Of a DNA stretch of 64,000 bases, positions 58,136 through 64,000 are shown in pieces; the stretch's first letter is position 1, and the number at the start of each line of letters is the position of its first letter. This DNA comes from Phycisphaeraceae bacterium (GTDB lineage: Bacteria; Planctomycetota; Phycisphaerae; Phycisphaerales; Phycisphaeraceae), in assembly GCA_029260655.1 (NCBI GenBank), contig JAJDCU010000031.1, positions 1 to 64,000 of the forward strand, read 5' to 3'. A model generated the notes under the pieces. The model was not told where the DNA came from and searched no databases. It was given only the letters and a program-made list of their open reading frames with translations. The position numbers were made by a program, and so were the translations under genes.

Positions 58136-59905
58136 ATGTTGACAAAAAAAGGCATCCCGGTTTCACCAGGCGTGGCTATCGCGCCGGCGATGGTGTTGGA
58201 TGGCGAGGATCAACCGATCCCACGCCGGACGGTGGCACCTAGCCAGATCCCCGCCGAACTGACCCGGCTCGAGGGTGCGCTGTCGGCCTCAACCGCCGAG
58301 ATCCAGGAACTCAAAGACAAGACCGCCGCCACGGTCGGGCAGGAGTTGGCGGCGATCTTCGGCTTCCACATCGGGATGCTTGCCGACGAGAGCCTGGTCG
58401 GCGAGATCCGTTCGGCGATTCAAAACCAACTCATCACCGCCGAGTTCGCCGTCTATTCCGTACTCAAGGGACTGGGCAAGAAGTTCCTCCAGGCAGACTC
58501 GAGGTACATGCGCGAACGGGTCTCAGACGTGTGGGACCTGGAGCGGCGGATCCTGCGTCACCTGATCGGCAAGGCCCGTGACGAGCTGAGCCACCTCAAG
58601 CACAACGCCGTCGTCATCGCACACGACCTGACGCCCAGCCAGACCGCATCGCTGGATAAGTCCAAGATCAAGGGCATCGCCACCGACGCCGGGGGGCTCA
58701 CCAGCCACACCGCCATCCTCGCACACGCGCTGGGCATCCCCGCGATCGTCGGGCTCGAAGACATCACAAGCCAGGTCAACACCGGCGCGATGGTCATCAT
58801 CGACGGGCAGCGCGGCGTCGTCACGATCGACCCCGACGCCGAACAGTTGATGCAGTCTCGCCAGGAGGCCGACCGGATGGTCGCCTTCGAGGACAGCCTC
58901 ACCGAGATCCGTGACCTGCCCGCGGTCACCAAGGATGGCACGAAGATCAATCTCCAGGCCAACATCGAGTTCCCAAACGAGATCGACCAGGCCATCCGAA
59001 ACGGCGCCAAGGGGATCGGCCTGTACCGCACGGAATTCCTGTTCCTGGCGTCCAAGGCCGAGCCGACCGAGCAGCAGCAATACGAGACCTACCTCGAAGC
59101 TATCCGCAACCTCGACGGTAAGCCCCTGACCGTTCGCACCCTGGACCTGGGTGCCGACAAGGTCTTCAAGCTTCAATCGGAAGCCGGTGAAACCATCGAG
59201 CGCAACCCCTTCCTGGGATGCCGATCGATCCGCCTGTGCCTGCAGAACCTGCCGCTGTTCAAGACCCAACTGCGTGCGGTCCTGCGCGCCTCCACCGAGG
59301 GGCCTGTGCGGATCATGTTCCCCCTGATCAGCAACATCATGGAACTGAGGCAGGCCCGGATGATCCTCAGCGACGTAAAGGAAGACCTCGAAGACCAGGG
59401 CGTGGCCTTCGGCGAAGACATCCCCGTAGGGATCATGGTCGAAGTCCCGTCGGTGGCTTTGCAGGCCAAGACGTTCTGCCGGGAAGTGGATTTCATGTCC
59501 ATCGGGACCAACGACCTGATCCAGTACACGGTCGCGGTGGACCGTGGCAACGAGCGGATCGCCAGCCTGTATTCGGGGGCGCACCCGGCGGTCATCACCC
59601 TGATCCGGGAGGTCACCCGGGCCGGGGACAAGGCGGGCGTGGAGGTCAGCCTGTGCGGGGAGATGGCCAGCGCCCCGGAGTATACAATGCTGCTGATAGG
59701 GTTGGGGCTACGGTCGCTGTCGATCACCCCCCCCGCCCTGCCGGAGGTGAAACAGATTATCCGCACTGTGTCCATCGACCAGTGCAGGCGTGTCGCCCGT
59801 AAGGCCGTCACGTTCGATTCGGACAGAGAGGTCGCCAACTATTTACGCGACCAGGTAAGCAAAGCTATCCCCGGCGTGTTCGATGGACGTTCCATCGGTT
59901 ACTGA
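58136..59905 (+). CDS. ptsI: Phosphoenolpyruvate-protein phosphotransferase (PTS enzyme I)
   Basis: Enzyme I moves phosphate from PEP to the histidine of HPr, the first step of the PTS. The 589-residue product has the typical start KKGIPVSPGVAIAPAMVL, the phosphorylated His191 in GGLTSHTAILAHALGIPAIVG, and the PEP-binding barrel with GIGLYRTEFLFL, RTLDLGADK, NPFLGCRSIRLCL, GIMVEVPSVAL, IGTNDLIQYTVAVDR and VSLCGEMASAPEYTMLLIGLGLRSLSI. No ptsH or enzyme II gene is nearby, so it may serve a regulatory PTS as in many bacteria that lack PTS sugar import. It follows metK with a 113-base gap. Confidence 0.95.
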   Translation: MLTKKGIPVSPGVAIAPAMVLDGEDQPIPRRTVAPSQIPAELTRLEGALSASTAEIQELKDKTAATVGQELAAIFGFHIGMLADESLVGEIRSAIQNQLITAEFAVYSVLKGLGKKFLQADSRYMRERVSDVWDLERRILRHLIGKARDELSHLKHNAVVIAHDLTPSQTASLDKSKIKGIATDAGGLTSHTAILAHALGIPAIVGLEDITSQVNTGAMVIIDGQRGVVTIDPDAEQLMQSRQEADRMVAFEDSLTEIRDLPAVTKDGTKINLQANIEFPNEIDQAIRNGAKGIGLYRTEFLFLASKAEPTEQQQYETYLEAIRNLDGKPLTVRTLDLGADKVFKLQSEAGETIERNPFLGCRSIRLCLQNLPLFKTQLRAVLRASTEGPVRIMFPLISNIMELRQARMILSDVKEDLEDQGVAFGEDIPVGIMVEVPSVALQAKTFCREVDFMSIGTNDLIQYTVAVDRGNERIASLYSGAHPAVITLIREVTRAGDKAGVEVSLCGEMASAPEYTMLLIGLGLRSLSITPPALPEVKQIIRTVSIDQCRRVARKAVTFDSDREVANYLRDQVSKAIPGVFDGRSIGY

Positions 59906-60011
59906 CACGCGGGACACGAAAACCGCGGCATGAATGCTCGCCGGCGAACACAAACGCCCGCTTGAGCACAAACCCGCACTAGAATGAAAGTGGTTGTAGG
60001 TCACAGGTGCC

Positions 60012-60118
60012 AAGTCGAAAGTCTAATGCCGAAAGTCGAAAGCTCGAAGCGGGAAACCGTTTTGAGGCCGGAGAATTTCTGCCCAAGACTATTGGCTTTC
60101 GGCTTTCGACTTTCGACT
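60012..60118. repeat. Inverted repeat built on AGTCGAAAG words
   Basis: The left arm (60012-60042) has AGTCGAAAGTC...GCCGAAAGTCGAAAG; the right arm (60089-60118) is close to its complement (GGCTTTCGGCTTTCGACT). They flank a 46-base centre just before the RNase E/G start. It is the second large inverted repeat of this style in the window. Confidence 0.7.
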
Positions 60119-60126
60119 AACCCCCC

Positions 60127-62604
60127 ATGCCAAAAATTGAAATGCTGATCAACTACGTCCCCGGCGAGGAGTGCCGCATCGCCATCGTCGAGGACGGGGT
60201 CCTGGAAGAGTTCTACCAGGAACGCGCCAGCGCCGGCTCACACGTCGGCAACATCTACAAGGGCAAGATCACCAACGTCGAGCCCTCCATCCAGGCCGCC
60301 TTCGTCGACTTCGGCGAGGGACGCAACGGCTTCCTGCACATCACCGACCTGCACCCGATGTACTTCACCGGCAAGCACCACGAAGACGTCGAGCAGGTCG
60401 GCAGCAAAACCCCTCGCCACGAGAGGCCCCCGATCCAACGATGCCTCAAACGCGGGCAGGACATCCTTGTCCAGGTCCTCAAAGAAGGTATCGGCACCAA
60501 GGGACCGACCCTCACCAGCTACCTGTCGATCCCCGGCCGGTTCCTGGTCATGATGCCCCAGATGCAGAGGCTGGGCGTCTCACGCAAGGTCGACGACGAC
60601 GACGCACGCAGGGAGATGCGCAAGATCCTCGCCGAGCTTAAGCCCCCCGAGGGTTTCGGCTTCATCATCCGCACCGCCGGGATGGGCCAGACCAAGACCG
60701 ACCTCAAGCGGGACCTGGCCTACCTCGTCCGCCTGTGGAAGAGCATCGAACGGCGGAAGAAGGGCCTACGCGGTGTCGGCGAACTCTACACCGAGCAGGA
60801 CCTGATCATCCGCACCATCCGTGACGTGTTCACCAACGACATCACCCGGGTCGTGATCGACAACCCCCAGGCCGCGCAGCGCGCCAACGACTTCCTCGCC
60901 ATCGCCAGCCCCCGATCCAGACCCAAGGTCGTCTACTACCACGACCCGGTCCCCCTGTTCCACCGGTTCGATATCGAGAGTCAGATCGAGGGGATCAACG
61001 CCCGCGAGGCCCCGCTGAAGTCCGGCGGGTCGCTGGTTTTCGATCAGACCGAGGCCCTGGTCGCCATCGACGTGAACTCGGGCAAGAGCCGCGAGGCACG
61101 TGACGCCGAGACCAACGCCTTTAACACCAACAAGGAAGCGGTCGACGAGATATGCCGTCAGCTTCGGCTACGCGACCTCGGCGGCGTGATCGTCAACGAC
61201 TTCATCGACATGCGCGACACCAAGCGCCGACGCCAGATCGAGTCTCGCTTCCGCGAGAACCTCAAGAAAGATCGGGCACGCACCCGCGTCGGATCGATCA
61301 GTCAGTTCGGGCTGTTGGAGATGACACGCCAGCGGATGAGGCCGTCGCTCAAATCGTCCCTCTCGTCGATCTGCTCGGCCTGCGAAGGCCACGGCCAGGT
61401 CAAGAGCCCCGAGTCCGTCGTGCTCGACGTGATGCGCGGACTGGCGCTGGCCCTGCACCGCGAACAGGTCGTCCGCGCCGAGTTGATCATCAGCCCCGAC
61501 GCAGCCTTCCAACTGCTCAACCGCAAGCGCTCCCAACTCGTCGAGCTCGAGAAGCGGTACGCCAAGCCCGTGACCGTCCGCGTAGGCGGGGCGACCATCG
61601 ATCACGTCGAGATCCGACTGTTCGACGAGCGAGGCGGACAGCTTGACTTCGATACACTCAGCAACCTCAAGGATATCGCCAAGCCGTCCGAGACGACCTT
61701 CCTGGAGATGCAGGGCGATGAACTGCCGCAGGTCGATGGCGTCGACCTGGAGGTGGAAGACGACGAAGCCCTGTCGCTGTCGGGATACCCGGGCCCGGAC
61801 GAGACCCACGAGGACGCCGAGCAAGACGACCAGGCCAAGCCCGCCGCGCGCAAGCGCCGACGACGCCGACGCGGCAAAGGCAGCCGGTCCGATGAGCAGG
61901 CCGACACCCAGACGCAAGACCCGGATGGGTCCACAGATGGAGATAAGGCTTCTCCCAAGTCCAGCACCGCCAAAGATGATCAGGACGATCAGGCAGACGC
62001 CACGGACGAAGCAAGCGAGGCCGCCACAGGCGCCAAGAAAAAATCCCGCCGTCGCCGCCGTGGTGGGCGTGGGCGTAAGAAGCAGACGGATGCGCAAGAC
62101 CAGGATGGGGCTAAGCCTGTTGACGAATCCGACGCGAAGCAAGGCGCTGTCTCGAACGATAGCACCAAAGCCGCAGACGCAAAGCCGGGCCCCGACGCCG
62201 AGCCGGACGGCGACAAGCCACCGAAGCGAAAGCGGCGAAGCCGAAGCAGGAAAAAACCCGCCCAACCCCTGGCCGAAAGCTCTGAAGCCACAGACAAACT
62301 GTCCAGCCAACCTGACAACGCCCAGGACTCATCGACCCAAGAGCAAGCGGCCGAAGCGACCGATCAGCCCAAGGACGGGGCGAAACCCAAACGCCCGCGC
62401 CGCCGTAGACGCTCAAGCACGAAAGCAGGCGATAAGGCAGACGCCAAGGCCTCCAAGCAGACGGCGACCGTTGCCGACAACAAGACCGATACCGACAGCG
62501 CCAAAAGCAACACGCCCAAGCCTGCGGCCGTGAAGGTCAAGGCCAGCGGGGGATACGTCAACCACGTGATCGAACGACCCGAGCCGGCGCAGGAGACGAC
62601 ATGA
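60127..62604 (+). CDS. Ribonuclease E/G family endoribonuclease with long basic/acidic tail
   Basis: This endoribonuclease processes rRNA, tRNA and messenger RNA from monophosphorylated 5' ends. The 825-residue product has an S1 domain near residues 37-125 (GSHVGNIYKGKITNVEPSIQAAFVDFGEGRNGFLHITDL), the DNase I-like catalytic domain with D315 (VAIDVNSGK) and D358 (VIVNDFIDM), and the zinc-link C416-S-A-C419 where E. coli RNase E has CPRC. Residues about 560-825 are disordered, with alternating acidic stretches and Arg/Lys clusters (KRRRRRRGKG, KKKSRRRRRG), a likely RNA-binding and degradosome-assembly tail. The stop overlaps dxr by ATGA. Confidence 0.94.
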   Translation: MPKIEMLINYVPGEECRIAIVEDGVLEEFYQERASAGSHVGNIYKGKITNVEPSIQAAFVDFGEGRNGFLHITDLHPMYFTGKHHEDVEQVGSKTPRHERPPIQRCLKRGQDILVQVLKEGIGTKGPTLTSYLSIPGRFLVMMPQMQRLGVSRKVDDDDARREMRKILAELKPPEGFGFIIRTAGMGQTKTDLKRDLAYLVRLWKSIERRKKGLRGVGELYTEQDLIIRTIRDVFTNDITRVVIDNPQAAQRANDFLAIASPRSRPKVVYYHDPVPLFHRFDIESQIEGINAREAPLKSGGSLVFDQTEALVAIDVNSGKSREARDAETNAFNTNKEAVDEICRQLRLRDLGGVIVNDFIDMRDTKRRRQIESRFRENLKKDRARTRVGSISQFGLLEMTRQRMRPSLKSSLSSICSACEGHGQVKSPESVVLDVMRGLALALHREQVVRAELIISPDAAFQLLNRKRSQLVELEKRYAKPVTVRVGGATIDHVEIRLFDERGGQLDFDTLSNLKDIAKPSETTFLEMQGDELPQVDGVDLEVEDDEALSLSGYPGPDETHEDAEQDDQAKPAARKRRRRRRGKGSRSDEQADTQTQDPDGSTDGDKASPKSSTAKDDQDDQADATDEASEAATGAKKKSRRRRRGGRGRKKQTDAQDQDGAKPVDESDAKQGAVSNDSTKAADAKPGPDAEPDGDKPPKRKRRSRSRKKPAQPLAESSEATDKLSSQPDNAQDSSTQEQAAEATDQPKDGAKPKRPRRRRRSSTKAGDKADAKASKQTATVADNKTDTDSAKSNTPKPAAVKVKASGGYVNHVIERPEPAQETT

Positions 62605-63818
62605 CCACCGACCGGCGGACAAACCGGCGGTTGATCGTCCTGGGGTCGACCGGATCGATAGGCACGAACACGCTGAACGTCGTCGATCACCTCAACCGCA
62701 CGGCGTCGGCGTCGATCAAGGTCGTGGGCCTGGCGGCCGGGCGTAACATCAAGGCGCTAATCGATCAGGCGCGTTGGTTCAACGTCGAAAACGTCGCCAT
62801 CGCCGACGCCGATCAGCAACAGCAGGTCAGCGATGCCCTGCCCGATTGCACGGTGTTCGCCGGCCCCGACGCAGCCGAGAAACTGGTACACGAGGTCGAG
62901 GCGACCGACTGCGCCGCCGCGATCGTCGGGGCCGCGGGCCTAAGACCCACTCTCGCGGCGATCCGGCACGGGCTGACGATCAGCCTGTCGAACAAAGAAA
63001 CACTCGTCGCCGCGGGCGAGCTGGTCAGGCCGATGCTAAGCGAGTACGGCGCCACACTCATCCCCGTCGACTCCGAGCACTCGGCGATCTTCCAATGCCT
63101 CAACGGTCACGGGTCAAGCCCGCGCAACCGGGTCAAGCGTATCGTGCTGACCGCCTCGGGCGGGCCGTTCAGGACAGCCGACAAGCAGACCATCCAAAAC
63201 GCGACCGTCGATCAAGCGCTGCGCCACCCGACGTGGAGCATGGGCCCGAAGATCACGATCGACTCGGCGACCATGATGAACAAGGCCCTGGAGATCATCG
63301 AGGCGCACTGGTTGTTCGACCTGCCCGGCGAGAAGATCGACCTGCTGATCCATCCCGAGTCGGTGGTCCACAGCTTCGTGGAGTTCACCGATAACTCAAC
63401 GCTTGCGCAGCTGGGTCCGCCTGATATGCGGACACCGATCCAGTACGCCCTGACATACCCGGACCGGGCCGGCGGGTGCAGCGACGCGATGGATTGGTCG
63501 AAGTTAAGGGGGCTGAGTTTTGAGCCGGTGGACTTCGAGCGTTTCGAGTCCCCGAAGCTGGGCTACCGGGTGATCGAGGCCGGGGGAACAGCCGGGGCCG
63601 TACTCAACGCCGCGAATGAGACGGGGGTGAAGGCTTTTCTCGAACGGCGTATCCCGTTCGGGCGTATCGTGGAACTAACGGGCGAGGCGCTGTCGGAGAT
63701 ACCCGTCGAGCGTGTCGACAGCCTCGAAACGGTGCTGGACGCCGACCGACGCGCCCGGCAGTACGTCAGAAGCCGGCTGGCCGACCTGAGCCCGACGCCC
63801 CCGGTACCCGCCCGATGA
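62601..63818 (+). CDS. dxr: 1-deoxy-D-xylulose 5-phosphate reductoisomerase
   Basis: Dxr converts DXP to MEP with NADPH, the first committed step of the MEP isoprenoid pathway. The 405-residue product has the NADPH-binding LIVLGSTGSIGTNTLNVVD, SLSNKETLVAAGELV, the metal/substrate site PVDSEHSAIFQCL, TASGGPFR, and HPTWSMGPKITIDSATMMNKALEIIEAHWLF. The ATG overlaps the RNase E/G stop by four bases (ATGA), so it is translationally coupled. rseP follows, the common dxr-rseP order. Confidence 0.96.
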   Translation: MTTDRRTNRRLIVLGSTGSIGTNTLNVVDHLNRTASASIKVVGLAAGRNIKALIDQARWFNVENVAIADADQQQQVSDALPDCTVFAGPDAAEKLVHEVEATDCAAAIVGAAGLRPTLAAIRHGLTISLSNKETLVAAGELVRPMLSEYGATLIPVDSEHSAIFQCLNGHGSSPRNRVKRIVLTASGGPFRTADKQTIQNATVDQALRHPTWSMGPKITIDSATMMNKALEIIEAHWLFDLPGEKIDLLIHPESVVHSFVEFTDNSTLAQLGPPDMRTPIQYALTYPDRAGGCSDAMDWSKLRGLSFEPVDFERFESPKLGYRVIEAGGTAGAVLNAANETGVKAFLERRIPFGRIVELTGEALSEIPVERVDSLETVLDADRRARQYVRSRLADLSPTPPVPAR

Positions 63819-63875
63819 AAACCGAACCGCCTGACTCGCCTGACCGAACCAAGTGAAGCACACGGGACCGCTGAT

Positions 63876-64000
63876 ATGGACTTTCTGACAAACAACACCT
63901 TATTCTCCATCGCCCTTATCGTCTTGGGCTTTGGGTTCCTGATCTTCGTCCACGAGTTGGGCCACTTCCTGGTCGCCAAGATGGTCGGGATCAAGGCGAC
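63876..64000 (+). CDS. rseP: Site-2 zinc metalloprotease RseP (5' part only)
   Basis: The first 41 codons are present. They encode FSIALIVLGFGFLIFVHELGHFLVAKMVGIKA, the first transmembrane helix with the HELGH zinc motif and the FLVAK(x)xG run typical of RseP. The full protein is a membrane protease that cuts anti-sigma factors or signal-peptide remnants within the membrane. It lies 57 bases after dxr on the same strand, as in many genomes. The rest is outside the window. Confidence 0.9.
   Translation, partial: MDFLTNNTLFSIALIVLGFGFLIFVHELGHFLVAKMVGIKA

Noticed and set aside
58523-59584. Minus-strand frame opposite ptsI
   Set aside because: It is antisense to enzyme I with full motif set; no start signal.
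60012-60118. Inverted repeat as an insertion-sequence remnant
   Set aside because: The arms are low-complexity AGTCGAAAG words with no transposase remnant between them and no visible target duplication.
61168-62310. Minus-strand frame opposite RNase E/G
   Set aside because: It mirrors the low-complexity charged tail; no domain.

Overview
This 64-kb window looks like chromosome from a GC-rich planctomycete, most likely of the Phycisphaerae type. The support is two proteins ending in PEP-CTERM sorting signals (one with dockerin-like repeats), a lysine-rich histone-like protein, a DUF1844 protein, two membrane proteins headed by a planctomycete-type CxxCGY zinc ribbon, and genes of a diderm, peptidoglycan-containing cell (rsmH, an FtsL-like protein, ftsI, LysM, amidase and NlpC/P60 proteins). 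This is inference from gene content; no rRNA is present. I see no prophage, insertion sequence or CRISPR array. The window is mostly core metabolism plus lineage-specific secreted and coiled-coil proteins.

Layout. 1-4000: a truncated PEP-CTERM endonuclease I, tRNA-Leu(CAG) with terminator, hslV, and a small winged-helix regulator with a membrane protein behind a near-consensus promoter. 4058-8452: a division/wall cluster rsmH, LysM protein, ftsL-like, ftsI. 8500-14470: gcvT, an orphan gene, a sigma-70 factor, a GT9 glycosyltransferase, ispH, DUF1844 and a zinc-ribbon membrane protein. 14485-17913: a three-subunit succinate dehydrogenase (membrane subunit, A, B) whose anchor resembles mycobacterial type F complex II. 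18097-31849: histone-like protein, aldehyde dehydrogenase, NlpC/P60 protein, a GH2-like fragment, LolA-like lipoprotein, class V aminotransferase, a TPR metalloprotease, ispD, sppA and a PEP-CTERM protein with a long leader.

32192-37454: ABC exporter coupled to a methyltransferase, then an FHA/coiled-coil membrane protein. 37478-41791: ROK kinase, sodium:solute symporter and GntR/LacI-type regulator, probably one sugar-uptake locus. 42147-47111: lipoprotein amidase, acyltransferase, and zwf-pgl (oxidative pentose phosphate entry). 47208-52292: mnmG coupled to a second zinc-ribbon membrane protein, a secreted unknown, and fumC. 52480-56553: a long soluble coiled-coil protein and an NhaP-type antiporter. 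56793-64000: metK, ptsI, RNase E/G, dxr and the start of rseP.

Functional links: sdhCAB and fumC give consecutive TCA steps; zwf and pgl give NADPH and pentoses; ispD, ispH and dxr are three MEP isoprenoid enzymes. Several intergenic regions carry short palindromic repeats: a CGCTAARCCGCAAGCG family (one copy read in frame inside fumC), a roughly 75-bp palindrome present twice, and two large nested inverted repeats. The strongest leads are the candidate Rieske-type complex II anchor, the in-frame repeat in fumC, the FHA/coiled-coil protein with internal 35-residue repeats, and the structured leaders of metK and of the PEP-CTERM gene at 31178.
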